A stretch of DNA of 64,000 nt from Ulvibacterium sp965248315 (lineage in GTDB: Bacteria > Bacteroidota > Bacteroidia > Flavobacteriales > Flavobacteriaceae): the NCBI RefSeq assembly GCF_965248315.1, contig NZ_CBDFIX010000002.1:3224001-3288000 (forward strand), given 5' to 3'. This document shows positions 39,441 to 48,226 of this stretch, piece after piece. The notes beneath the pieces were generated by a model. The model saw only the letters and a program-made list of their open reading frames with translations, did no database searches and was not told the DNA's origin. Positions within the stretch are counted from its first letter, which is position 1, and every line of letters begins with the position of its first letter. Both the position numbers and the translations under genes were made by a program.

Positions 39441-40373
39441 ATGTCCTCAGAAAAAAAAGAAAACTTGTTCAAAACCAGCATCTCTCCGGAATTTGATGCT
39501 TTGACGAAAAAATTCGTCCAAAGTGTCCATAAACATGCTTCAAATGAGCTGAGCTTACAGCACGAGCTTTTTGCAGATCGACCGATTTCTACGGAAAAAT
39601 TACAGGCCCTGACCAAAAGGGCGGTAAGAGCAGCTCTTCCGGAGCTTATGGATATTAAACTTATTAAGGGGTTTTTAAAAAAGCTAAATGGTTCAATACC
39701 CTGCAATTCTTCAGAATTTCAAAGAAGGTTGGCAAATTCCCCTGTACGGGGACCCGAGGAAGACATGGTGTTCTTATTGTTGTACGGAGCAAAACATGGA
39801 CTTAAGAATCGAGACTTTAGTGCCATACCAATCCGTGCCATTGGTTTCAATTTTAACTCCGATCCCGCACTGGAAACCACCAAATTGACAAGTTTTAATA
39901 TGATTATGCCCGTTGAGGCCGAGCGGGCCTATTTATTTTCTAGCGGTGCTTCGCAACGTATCGGTGATTCCCACTTGCAACGTGTGGTCGATACCGGGGA
40001 AACACTACAACAGGGAGCAGGGCTCGCACACGAAGCCATTGAACTGCTTAAAGAACTATTCGCCTGTTTTAGGGATTTGTTCAAAACGATAAGGGAAGCC
40101 CTTTTTGGAGGGGATAAGGATGATATTGAAGAAGCCATCGATGATGTTAAGGACGCCATGGACGATTTAAAGGACGATATTGAGGATCTGGATGAGGATA
40201 TCGAAGATTTGGACGAGGATATTGAAGAAGAGGAGGACGATGAGGACAAGGCTGAGCTTAGGGAAGAACGTAGCCAAAAACGGAGGGAGCGTCGTATTAA
40301 GAAAAGAGCTTTGGATAAACTAGAGGAGGCCCTGGAAAACTTGGAGGATGCACAACGTACCCTAGAGGATTAG
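39441..40373 (+). CDS. Protein with acidic DDIEDLDE repeats and basic C-terminus, function unknown
   Basis: A 310-residue protein without signal or membrane segments. Residues 1-~210 show no recognised family. From about 228 to 276 there is an extreme acidic stretch built on repeats of D-D-I-E-D-L-D-E-D, then a basic segment RSQKRRERRIKKRALDK and a short coiled coil (LDKLEEALENLEDAQRTLED). The DNA in that part contains short tandem repeats that are likely to change in number. Charge-segregated tails of this kind bind cations, nucleic acids or partner proteins. I do not recognise the gene. Confidence 0.7.
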   Translation: MSSEKKENLFKTSISPEFDALTKKFVQSVHKHASNELSLQHELFADRPISTEKLQALTKRAVRAALPELMDIKLIKGFLKKLNGSIPCNSSEFQRRLANSPVRGPEEDMVFLLLYGAKHGLKNRDFSAIPIRAIGFNFNSDPALETTKLTSFNMIMPVEAERAYLFSSGASQRIGDSHLQRVVDTGETLQQGAGLAHEAIELLKELFACFRDLFKTIREALFGGDKDDIEEAIDDVKDAMDDLKDDIEDLDEDIEDLDEDIEEEEDDEDKAELREERSQKRRERRIKKRALDKLEEALENLEDAQRTLED

Positions 40374-40596
40374 GGGCCGTATTATCTGATTTTTTAATAT
40401 ACAAAGTCTTTCGGTAAGGGGTATCCTCAACAATTTTAGCTTACTCTGGCTCAATGCATAGGCTACTTAAACTTTTGCCAGTAGTACACGTTTAACCAAT
40501 CAATGTATTGATCACAAACGTAACGTTGCAAAAGTCTAAAAAATGAGTCTATTTAATGAAGCTAGTAATCAATCCTCCAATTGAAACTGGACTTAT

Positions 40597-41421
40597 TTAA
40601 AATGTCTCTAAAAATAGTTGTCGTAAACTCGCCCAGGATTTCTCGTCTGCATCAGCATCATATACCAAGGGCAAATTGAATTTCTCCCCATTGGCATCAG
40701 CTTCTTTACTGGTGAAACTATGTTTTACGCCTGGGTATGACAAATAGGTATAATCGGCATTGATTGAATCCAATGCACTTTTAAATGCCACCACAGATTC
40801 TGGGTCAATAAACGGATCATCCGCTCCATTGCAGACCAAAACCTTGGCCTTAAGCTTATCGCCGGGCATTATGGGAAGTTGAACCCCACTATGGAAGGCC
40901 GCAACTGCATCTAAATCTGCCCCAGAATTGGCCATGGTCAAGACCACACTACCTCCAAAACAATAACCTATGGCTCCAATCTTTTCCCCATCCACTGAAG
41001 CATGGGATTTTAATACATCCATGGCCGCATTAAAACGGGCCGTGGCCTCGGGCAGATTGGTCATAACACTCATGGCGAACTTTCCTGCATCATCGGGATG
41101 ATCGGCTAGTTTCCCATCACCATACATATCAACGGCCAGTGCAGTGTACCCAAGTTCGGCCAACATATCTGCACGTCGGCGCACATAGTCATTGTGCCCC
41201 CACCATTCGTGGACAATTAATATACCGGGGCGCTTTTCTTTAATATTGACATCATGGGCCATATATCCCTTTAGGTCAGTTGAATCAGTAGCATAAGCTA
41301 CCTCCTCTCCTTGAACCTTTATAGGAAGTTCTTCAGAAATTTTCTTGGACTCGGTTTTAGATTTGCAAGATCCGAAGGTTACCAGACCAACAATAAGAAA
41401 AAGGTTTATCAAATCTTTCAT
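40597..41421 (-). CDS. Dienelactone hydrolase-family lipoprotein
   Basis: The ATG at 41421 is used; an in-frame one at 41442 adds seven residues before the signal. Lipobox G-S-C at about residue 20 makes it an exported lipoprotein. The alpha/beta hydrolase domain has the Cys nucleophile motif GYCFGG, an acid in NGADDPFID and the catalytic His in GVKHSFT, as in dienelactone hydrolases. These enzymes hydrolyse lactones or esters; the substrate here is unknown. Conserved phrase VHEWWGHNDYVRRRADMLAE is typical of the exported subgroup. Confidence 0.9.
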   Translation of the reverse strand: MKDLINLFLIVGLVTFGSCKSKTESKKISEELPIKVQGEEVAYATDSTDLKGYMAHDVNIKEKRPGILIVHEWWGHNDYVRRRADMLAELGYTALAVDMYGDGKLADHPDDAGKFAMSVMTNLPEATARFNAAMDVLKSHASVDGEKIGAIGYCFGGSVVLTMANSGADLDAVAAFHSGVQLPIMPGDKLKAKVLVCNGADDPFIDPESVVAFKSALDSINADYTYLSYPGVKHSFTSKEADANGEKFNLPLVYDADADEKSWASLRQLFLETF

Positions 41422-41528
41422 TTTCACATAATTTAAGTACATCTAAAGATAATCAATCAAATGTTGAAATTCTGATTAAAGGTATTGGAATATTAGTGGT
41501 ATGGAAAAACGAAATCATCCAAGGCACC

Positions 41529-42227
41529 TTAAATCCATTTCGCTTTTAGGTCCTTGTATTTTGTTCTTCCGATAGGAATACGCAACCCATTCCGTAGCTG
41601 GGCCATATATTTACTTCCAGAGGCCACACTTATGTTCGTTATCTCGGACATCTTTACCAAGTACGATTTGTGGATGCGTTCAAAGGAATGGGATAACAGC
41701 TGTTCTAGCTTTTCGAGCGACTTATCATGTAATTCTTTAGTGCCATCCGTAAGAAATAGTTCCGTATAGGTACCCGCTCCTTTTATGTAGATTACATCTT
41801 TAATAGGTACCAGCTGTATCCTGCCTCTTTTTTTTATGGCTAGAAATTTAACCGTGTTGTTTTCTGTTGCTTCTTTAGTATGCATCCGATTAAAGGCTTG
41901 CGCCAACCGCTCTTGGTTAAAAGGTTTGGGTACAAAATCCAGTACCCCATGTTCAAAAGCCGTAATTGCCTGATCTTTATAGGCGGAAATAACAATCGTA
42001 TGAAACGATTCGGAAACTGCTGTGGTAAGCAGTTCAAAACCACTTCTACCGTTAAGATTCAAATCCAAAAGAACAAGGTCTAATTTGTTATTCCCAATAA
42101 TGGTCATGGCCTCCTGAAGCGTGTTGCTATGCTGTATTGATTGTAGGCCATCTCCAAAAATAGCACGGGTCATCCGTTCAATTCTTTTGGCGATCCTTGA
42201 TTCATCTTCAACAATTAAAATCTTCAT
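41529..42227 (-). CDS. LytTR-family response regulator (pair 4)
   Basis: Receiver domain with EDE at 7-9, phosphoacceptor Asp55 (LVLLDLNLNG), and FVPKPFN; LytTR DNA-binding domain in about 130-230 (AIKKRGRIQLVPIKDVIYI; RIHKSYLVKMSEI; IPIGRTKYKDL). It sits three bases after the kinase stop on the same strand, so it is the partner of that kinase. Its target is not obvious; the serine hydrolase gene lies divergently beyond the kinase. Confidence 0.93.
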   Translation of the reverse strand: MKILIVEDESRIAKRIERMTRAIFGDGLQSIQHSNTLQEAMTIIGNNKLDLVLLDLNLNGRSGFELLTTAVSESFHTIVISAYKDQAITAFEHGVLDFVPKPFNQERLAQAFNRMHTKEATENNTVKFLAIKKRGRIQLVPIKDVIYIKGAGTYTELFLTDGTKELHDKSLEKLEQLLSHSFERIHKSYLVKMSEITNISVASGSKYMAQLRNGLRIPIGRTKYKDLKAKWI

Positions 42228-42230
42228 CTC

Positions 42231-43910
42231 CTAAGTATATATTTTTATGGTGTTTTTCCAGCCATGACCCACGGGTTCTGAAGTGAGTTCCCATTTGTCG
42301 TGATAACTCTCCCTAAGTCGAGCCTTGATATACCGCAGTCCCGTACCTTCTTTTCTTTTATTCTCATCTTGATTCAATGGAGCAGCAAAGGTTAAAAAGG
42401 TATACCATTTACAATCGCTATTCGATTCAAAAATCAATTTAAATTTGATACGGTTATCTTTTAGAGGCATACTATGAGTAATCCCGTTTTCCAATAAGGT
42501 GTGAAGAATTCCGGGTGGTATTTTTTGCCCTAGATCTATACCTTCTTCTTCCCAAGTATAGTTTATTTCTTTACGATACTCCATAATATCCAGATGTGCA
42601 CGACAGAGTGCAATTTCTTGGGCAACAGGTATTAGTGTCTGGTTTTCAATCTGACTCAAAAGATCAAATTCTTTGGCCAAGGCTTCTATAAACAAAACGC
42701 CTTTCTTAGGTGCTTCCTCTATCCAATCGATCAAGGAAGTAAGCGTATTCATTAAAAAATGGGGTTGAATATTCTTTTTTAACAATTCCAAACGAAGACG
42801 AGTGGATTGGACCAAAGATTTTTCATAGGCCAAACGTTGTTCTTTGATACGAAGGGAAAGCAAGTACAGCATGTTTAGCAGGATAAGGCTAAAACCTGTG
42901 AAAAGACTCACATTAAATGAAACAGAATAACCTATGAATAGACAAAAGAGGAGCGTAAGTAACAATAAAAGAGCGCCTTTTGCCTTTTTATATATTCCAT
43001 TAACCGCTATGCCAAAAGAAAACACCCATAGGCAAATCACCATAGCTAAGATCGTAAAGTCAAAAAAATGTTGTTTAGTGATGAAAAAATATATTAGAAT
43101 TCCTGTATAAATCCCAAGGAAAAACTTCCGTTTAGGGTAGGGGAACTGTATAGACAAATAGAGTGGTATTAAAAAAGAAATACCGAACATGAGACTAGTA
43201 ATGACCTCTAAACGGATTACGTGCAGACTATAATGGATCGGGAAGGTTGTTCTCACAAAGTGGGTCATCGTTAGGCTAAAGAAGAGAAAACAACTGATAC
43301 TAAAAATTAGAGTGGGGTACTCTTTTTTATTGCCGAGGAATAGAAAAAGAAAATAGATGGAAGCCACTAGAAAAGCTCCGGCAAAAATATGCATGTAGGA
43401 GTTTTGAATGAGGCGTTCGGTAACCAAATCATTGTAGTTATCTATTTTCAGATCATAAATACCAACATGATCCGGAAAATAATAATTGCTAAGGCGCATC
43501 GCTATAACGTGTTCTCCCTCATGGGTCAAGTGGGTAGGAATGCTAAAAGTGGTCCACAATTCACCTTCAGGAGGTAGGTCTGCTTCCTGACCCGGGTTTC
43601 CATTTTTACCGATCAAAACCCCATCCCAAAAAACTTCATACTCAGCGTAGACCTCTAACCGAAGCCCATAGGGTTGTAAGGGTTCCGGGGGCTCTAGGAT
43701 ATCAATCTTGGTTCTTGACCAGAAAACCTGACCATTGGGAACAAATTCCAAGTCTTTTTTCCAACGCTGATTTTGCAGCTCCTTTGCCGCCCAATTTTGT
43801 TGATCTCCAATCCGGAATCTGGTTCCATATTCCTTGAAAACAGGACTTTGAGAAAATGATACCACAGGTAATAACACCAAGAGAAGAACAAATAAAAATC
43901 TCAGGTTCAT
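42231..43910 (-). CDS. 7TM-DISM-like LytS sensor histidine kinase (pair 4)
   Basis: Signal peptide 1-20 (SFSQ), an extracellular beta-sandwich (about 25-165; galactose-binding-like, with VFWDGVLIGKNGNPGQ), seven or so transmembrane helices (about 175-365), and a LytS kinase domain with box IQPHFLMNTLTSL (His about 383) and TLLENGITH as N box. This architecture, an outer carbohydrate-binding-like domain on a 7TM module, belongs to the 7TMR-DISM receptors thought to sense small ligands outside the cell. It is the only one of the four kinases here with a large external sensor. Confidence 0.9.
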   Translation of the reverse strand: MNLRFLFVLLLVLLPVVSFSQSPVFKEYGTRFRIGDQQNWAAKELQNQRWKKDLEFVPNGQVFWSRTKIDILEPPEPLQPYGLRLEVYAEYEVFWDGVLIGKNGNPGQEADLPPEGELWTTFSIPTHLTHEGEHVIAMRLSNYYFPDHVGIYDLKIDNYNDLVTERLIQNSYMHIFAGAFLVASIYFLFLFLGNKKEYPTLIFSISCFLFFSLTMTHFVRTTFPIHYSLHVIRLEVITSLMFGISFLIPLYLSIQFPYPKRKFFLGIYTGILIYFFITKQHFFDFTILAMVICLWVFSFGIAVNGIYKKAKGALLLLLTLLFCLFIGYSVSFNVSLFTGFSLILLNMLYLLSLRIKEQRLAYEKSLVQSTRLRLELLKKNIQPHFLMNTLTSLIDWIEEAPKKGVLFIEALAKEFDLLSQIENQTLIPVAQEIALCRAHLDIMEYRKEINYTWEEEGIDLGQKIPPGILHTLLENGITHSMPLKDNRIKFKLIFESNSDCKWYTFLTFAAPLNQDENKRKEGTGLRYIKARLRESYHDKWELTSEPVGHGWKNTIKIYT

Positions 43911-44117
43911 TTTTAGCGGTTTTGTTAATCTAAGATATTCATTAAAGATGGCTTCTTGGAGTAGTTCAGTAGTTTATAGAGCAGTTGGCATAATTTATAT
44001 TGGAAAGCTGAGGGTCAAAAACCAGATTTGCAGTATTAAAAACCATTGGACCCATTTGGTCCGGATGCATTTTTGGCTGTTGAAAATTTAAACGATGTAC
44101 ATCAAAGGTACTACCGT

Positions 44118-45356
44118 ATGAAAAGAGAGCGAATTACAAAATTACCGTCATTAACAAAAACTATAAAGAACACAATAGCTTTACTTTTGGTAACGCTCCT
44201 GACAGGAACAAATAGTGGCTTTGCCCAACAAACCGAAGGCCTGGCACCAGAGGCTACATCGGCCCAAGCTGAGCTCCCGTTCCGGGATATTCCTGTTCTC
44301 GAGGAAGCCTTTATCGATATAGCACCAGATGATAGAAAAGACGGTATCCCTGTAGGCGAATTGGGCATCGATGGCGGCAATAAAGCGATGATCCTAAAGC
44401 TGGCACAGGAGATTGCGGACCGTAAACATGGCAACTTCGACAGCTTTCTTATTTTCCATCAGGACAAGCTTCTCTTTGAATCTTATTATGCAAGAGGTCG
44501 CGTTAATCTACCACATCCGCAGGCATCGGCCACTAAAGCTTACACCAGTCTATTACTTGGCCGTGCCATTCAGTTGGGGTATCTGACCATGGCCGATCTG
44601 GACAAGTCTTTGGTCAGCTTTCTCAAAGATCTGGACCCCACAAAATTTGTGGAGGGTGCTGAGCTAATCACCCTACATAAGGCACTGACCATGAGCACCG
44701 GTATTCGTATCGCAGAAAAACAGTGGGAAGAATTTGAGAAAAACCCTGATCAGATAAAAGGTCAGAAGCAGGTTCAGGCCATGCTGGAGCATAGTGCGCC
44801 TATCACCCCGGCCTCTCAGAACTTTTTATATGGCACTGGCCCGGGCTTGGTGATGCAGGTCCTCAACGCAGTAGTACCCGGATCGGCCAAAGACTTTATT
44901 AAAAATGAACTTCTCGATAAAATGGGTATCACAAATTATAGCTGGTTAACACAACCTAGTGGTCTACCAGAAGCGGGCTGGCGTACCAGTATAACATCTC
45001 GTGACATGGTCAAGTGGGGCATTTTGACTACAAACAGGGGCAAATGGAATGGAGAACAACTGGTTCCGGAAGCATACATCGCAAAAGCAATCAGCCCGAT
45101 ACTCTATACGGGCGATGATGATGTCTTCGGCGGCGGTAAAGATGTGTCCAATCAGGGCTATGGATATTTCTGGTGGAATGCGAATCTAAAATCTGGTAGC
45201 AAGAGCTTTTACAGCACATCCGCCCAAGGGGGCGGAGGCCAGTATATCATCCTAATTGAGGAGCTGGACCTTATGATCGTGGTTACCGCACATGATCGCG
45301 AGAACAGTACTCTGCAACTAACCGCCGAGCGGATCCTACCGGCATTCATGAAGTAG
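44118..45356 (+). CDS. Serine hydrolase, beta-lactamase class C/penicillin-binding-like
   Basis: ATG at 44118 gives a signal peptide 1-38 (SGFAQQ); an upstream in-frame ATG at 44046 would add 24 residues. The fold has the S-x-x-K catalytic motif in HPQASATKAYTS (Ser and Lys) and a late glycine-rich strand QGGGGQYIILI. The middle Tyr motif is a loose FLYGTG. The family includes esterases, peptidases and beta-lactamases, so antibiotic resistance cannot be claimed. Codon usage looks more GC-rich than that of its neighbours, a possible sign of transfer. It is separate from the zinc island that starts 200 bases later. Confidence 0.85.
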   Translation: MKRERITKLPSLTKTIKNTIALLLVTLLTGTNSGFAQQTEGLAPEATSAQAELPFRDIPVLEEAFIDIAPDDRKDGIPVGELGIDGGNKAMILKLAQEIADRKHGNFDSFLIFHQDKLLFESYYARGRVNLPHPQASATKAYTSLLLGRAIQLGYLTMADLDKSLVSFLKDLDPTKFVEGAELITLHKALTMSTGIRIAEKQWEEFEKNPDQIKGQKQVQAMLEHSAPITPASQNFLYGTGPGLVMQVLNAVVPGSAKDFIKNELLDKMGITNYSWLTQPSGLPEAGWRTSITSRDMVKWGILTTNRGKWNGEQLVPEAYIAKAISPILYTGDDDVFGGGKDVSNQGYGYFWWNANLKSGSKSFYSTSAQGGGGQYIILIEELDLMIVVTAHDRENSTLQLTAERILPAFMK

Positions 45357-45581
45357 CAGCAACAGTTTTCGCACCTCCTTATTAATACCAAGGAAACTGA
45401 TTCTATACTACGTTCCGCAATATCCTCCAAGCGTTATACAATACGGTAAATCTAAGATTTGTTCATTTGTAGATGAAGCCGTTCCACCAGTTCCTATGTG
45501 GATAAGGCCGTTTCATTCCACTAAAATTCTTCTAGCAATGTATCGACCAACTTGGTTTTTTGCATACTCCGTCGGAAATTT

Positions 45582-45638
45582 ATTGCAACCGTGTTGCAAT
45601 AACAAAAATTGTTTGCTTATTTTTGCAACTCAGTTGCA
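45582..45638 (+). promoter_or_regulatory. Tandem Zur-type palindromes upstream of the merC-like operon
   Basis: Two dyads, centres 40 bp apart: ATTGCAACCGTGTTGCAAT at 45582-45600 (perfect 8-3-8) and TGCAACTCAGTTGCA at 45624-45638 (perfect 6-3-6). The shared core TGCAAC-N3-GTTGCA recurs at the other end of the island. A Fur-family regulator is encoded inside the island, and the surrounding genes are zinc-linked, so these are most likely its binding sites. They overlap both core promoter elements. Confidence 0.82.
45594..45625 (+). promoter_or_regulatory. Bacteroidota-type promoter embedded in the palindromes
   Basis: TTG at 45594-45596 (inside the first palindrome), 21-base spacer, TATTTTTG at 45618-45625 (running into the second palindrome). 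It fits TTG-N17..23-TAnnTTTG. A repressor bound to either dyad would cover it. Confidence 0.65.
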
Positions 45639-45677
45639 TTTAAGACCGCAATATTTATGATACAAGGTATAGGTCAA

Positions 45678-46091
45678 ATGGAAAAACTAAGTTATTCCGA
45701 CTTTCTTGGAGCAGTTGCCAGTGGCCTGTGCGCAATCCATTGTGCCCTGACCCCAGTGTTTTTTGCCGCCAAACCTGTTTTGGAAAGTACGATGGGCCAA
45801 CACAGTCACGAAGAAGGGATTTGGGCACTATTGGATTACCTTTTTTTGATCTTGAGTCTGGCTGCGGTTTGGTACTCTGCACGACACACCAATCATACGG
45901 GCATTAAGAGGGTACTATGGGGAGCATGGGTCGTTTTTGCAATTGGACTTTTATCGGAACCCTTTCATTTTCACCACGGGAAGTGGTTCATGTATATTGG
46001 TTCCATTACCCTGGTCATAGCGCATGTGTACAACCACCGTTATTGCAAAATAATAAAGATGGACACGCTTACCGAAAACACGGATAGATGA
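45678..46091 (+). CDS. MerC-domain membrane protein
   Basis: Four hydrophobic helices in ~137 residues, with the MerC signature cysteines SGLCAIHCALTPVFF in the first helix and a His-rich loop (GQHSHEEG; later PFHFHHGKW). MerC proteins move mercuric ions inward; in Bacteroidota similar genes occur without mercury resistance genes. Here its place at the head of a zinc-starvation operon suggests transport or sensing of zinc (inference). The ATG at 45678 is preferred because the in-frame ATG at 45657 lies close to the promoter and adds seven non-conserved residues. Its stop overlaps the next start (ATGA). Confidence 0.83.
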   Translation: MEKLSYSDFLGAVASGLCAIHCALTPVFFAAKPVLESTMGQHSHEEGIWALLDYLFLILSLAAVWYSARHTNHTGIKRVLWGAWVVFAIGLLSEPFHFHHGKWFMYIGSITLVIAHVYNHRYCKIIKMDTLTENTDR

Positions 46092-46732
46092 TACTGACAA
46101 ACATTCCGGATGACAATGCCATAATTGGCGACGACATAGGAATATTACAGGACATTCATTTGAAAACCAAAAACATCGCCATTTACCAGCGCGGGACAGA
46201 ATCATGGATGAAAGGGCTAAACCGGGCCATAAAGTGGCCCATACAATGTCGGGCAAATGGTACGGTAGAAGAAATTACCTTTTCCTTGAACTACTATTTT
46301 ACCAACTCACCACACTTAAATGAAAGCCTATTAGAAGACATTTTAAGTCTTTTGGAGCTATTCGAACAAGTAACCAAATCATCATTTTTCAGGGTCTTGC
46401 TGGCCACAGTCAACACAAACATGTGCCGCAGGTTCCATGCTGACAATAATGAATTGAGGATGCTCTGTACTTATTATGGTCCAGGTACGTTATGGCTACC
46501 CGATTATGCCGTAGATAGAAAGGCCTACCTTGCCAGAAAAAGCAATCAAACCATTTTACGTAACGAAAGTCTTGTTCAACAAGTCGATACTGGCGACGTA
46601 GTCATTTTAAAAGGTGCATTATACCCGGAGGCAATCCCTATTTTGCATCGTAGCCCTAGTATTGAGGAAAACAGTGGGGAACGAATATTGCTTAGGATCG
46701 ACACCAATGAATCCCTAAAGCTTTTGAAATGA
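46088..46732 (+). CDS. DUF1826 domain protein
   Basis: A 214-residue cytoplasmic protein with the DUF1826 core: CRRFHADNNELRMLCTYYGP, TLWLPDYAVDR, GDVVILKGALYP and the final HRSPSIEENSGERILLRID. DUF1826 genes are recurrently found next to COG0523 GTPases in zinc-responsive clusters, as here. Its biochemical role is unknown; the conserved His/Asp/Cys residues could bind metal. It shares four bases with the gene on each side (ATGA overlaps), so it is translated in one chain with them. Confidence 0.88.
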   Translation: MILTNIPDDNAIIGDDIGILQDIHLKTKNIAIYQRGTESWMKGLNRAIKWPIQCRANGTVEEITFSLNYYFTNSPHLNESLLEDILSLLELFEQVTKSSFFRVLLATVNTNMCRRFHADNNELRMLCTYYGPGTLWLPDYAVDRKAYLARKSNQTILRNESLVQQVDTGDVVILKGALYPEAIPILHRSPSIEENSGERILLRIDTNESLKLLK

Positions 46733-46872
46733 TATTTCCAAGACCAGGAAGAGGGGAAGAACTTCGCTTAAGTGATTGCGAAATCTATCGGATGAAAGAA
46801 CTTTACCCACAGTGTTTGGTGATTTCCGTAAAAAGGGAACACCGGATACCACAAATGTGTCAGAATAATTAA
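46729..46872 (+). CDS. Small 47-residue protein in the zinc-starvation operon
   Basis: An ATG overlapping the DUF1826 stop (ATGA) opens a 47-codon frame that ends six bases before the COG0523 start, so it fills the gap exactly. The peptide is soluble and holds three Cys and one His in a spaced pattern: a Cys in LRLSDCEIYRM, a second in YPQCLVI, then REHRIPQMC. Position, translational coupling and metal-type residues suggest a real small gene, possibly metal binding or a partner of the GTPase. I know no family for it. Confidence 0.6.
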   Translation: MIFPRPGRGEELRLSDCEIYRMKELYPQCLVISVKREHRIPQMCQNN

Positions 46873-46878
46873 AATGAT

Positions 46879-48099
46879 ATGAAAACAGAAAAAAAACTTC
46901 CCGTAACGGTTTTAAGCGGATTCCTTGGGGCGGGCAAAACCACTTTGTTAAACCATGTTTTGCACAATAAAGAAGGCTTGAAAGTTGCCGTAATCGTAAA
47001 CGATATGAGTGAGGTCAATGTGGATGCACAATTGGTTAAGAACGAGAACACCCTTTCCCGTACGGAGGAAAAACTAGTGGAAATGAGCAACGGATGTATT
47101 TGCTGTACCCTTAGGGAAGATTTAATGATAGAAGTGGAGCGTTTGGCCAAAGAAAATCGGTTTGATTACCTCCTTATTGAAAGTACGGGCATTAGCGAAC
47201 CGGTACCGGTTGCCCAAACTTTTTCTTTTGTAGACGAAGAAAGCGGAATTGACCTCTCACGTTTCAGTTACATAGACACTATGGTAACCGTAGTGGACGC
47301 CTTTAATTTTTTCAAGGATTTTAGCAGTCCGGAAACACTGATGGATAGGGAGCTTACAAATATGGATGGAGACCATCGCTATATTGCGGATCTATTGACC
47401 GACCAAGTTGAGTTTGCCAATGTTATTATTCTAAACAAAACTGACTTAATAACCGTTGAGGACCTTAAGACTTTAAGGGGAGCTATCCAAAAGTTAAACC
47501 CTGCTGCCCGTATCATTGAATCGACCTACAGCAAAGTAGCGCCTGAAACAATTCTTAACACGGGACTTTTCAATTTTGAGGAAGCGGAACAAACCGCCGG
47601 TTGGATCGAGGAACTTCAAAAAGATGAACATACTCCCGAAACCGAGGAATATGGAATATCATCCTTTGTTTTTAAATCCAAAAGACCTTTTGACCCCATC
47701 CGGTTTTTGGATTTTGCTCGGGAATTCCCAAAAACTATTATCAGAAGTAAAGGTTTATTCTGGTTGGCTTCGAGGCCGGAACAAGCCTTGGTCTGGGGGC
47801 AAGCTGGAGGTTCTTTAAAAGCGCATAGTGCAGGGGTTTGGTGGAGTAGTATGCCTATTAAAAAACGAATCCAATATTTATCGTATACCGAAAACCAAGA
47901 TATAATCAAAGAGAGTTGGGACAAAACCTTTGGGGACCGAAAAAATGAAATTGTATTTATCGGTCAGCAAATGGACGAAGCGGAAATAAGGGCAAATCTG
48001 GATGCTTGTCTGGCAACAGACCAAGAACTTGAGTCACAAAGGTGGCTTGAAGGATACGCAGATAACTGGCCTATGCCTAGGATGCATGCTCAGGAGTAA
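46879..48099 (+). CDS. COG0523/CobW-family zinc chaperone GTPase
   Basis: G3E GTPase of the COG0523 family (ZigA/YjiA/ZNG1 type). Walker A GFLGAGKTT (residues 14-22), the metal-binding C-I-C-C motif (Cys73, 75, 76 in GCICCTLRED), an ESTGISEP switch II and ILNKTDL for guanine are all present, followed by the C-terminal CobW_C domain ending in RWLEGYADNW. Such proteins deliver zinc to client enzymes during starvation. Here it is the last gene of the plus-strand operon, coupled to DUF1826, and faces the operon carrying cysS, folE and hisI, whose products are zinc enzymes and therefore candidate clients. Confidence 0.93.
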   Translation: MKTEKKLPVTVLSGFLGAGKTTLLNHVLHNKEGLKVAVIVNDMSEVNVDAQLVKNENTLSRTEEKLVEMSNGCICCTLREDLMIEVERLAKENRFDYLLIESTGISEPVPVAQTFSFVDEESGIDLSRFSYIDTMVTVVDAFNFFKDFSSPETLMDRELTNMDGDHRYIADLLTDQVEFANVIILNKTDLITVEDLKTLRGAIQKLNPAARIIESTYSKVAPETILNTGLFNFEEAEQTAGWIEELQKDEHTPETEEYGISSFVFKSKRPFDPIRFLDFAREFPKTIIRSKGLFWLASRPEQALVWGQAGGSLKAHSAGVWWSSMPIKKRIQYLSYTENQDIIKESWDKTFGDRKNEIVFIGQQMDEAEIRANLDACLATDQELESQRWLEGYADNWPMPRMHAQE

Positions 48100-48226
48100 A
48101 CTACTTAATGGGCAGGCTATGAGATACTAAAGAAAACTCAAAAATATATTTCGGTACAACAAGTACTGGAACATTCAAATCCTGATTATCAGGTAAAAGT
48201 CAAAAACCGTTCACTTCTGCCCATTG

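Noticed and set aside
39236..39706. Minus-strand frame covering the start of the acidic-repeat gene
   Set aside because: It has no signal or domain, and crosses from intergenic DNA into the coding region of a better supported gene.
40130..40250. Short tandem DNA repeats, considered as a CRISPR-like array
   Set aside because: The units are part of a continuous reading frame (DDIEDLDE) and have no spacers.
44118..45356. Antibiotic resistance by the beta-lactamase-fold gene
   Set aside because: Only the S-x-x-K motif is clear; this fold is mostly esterases and peptidases in such genomes.
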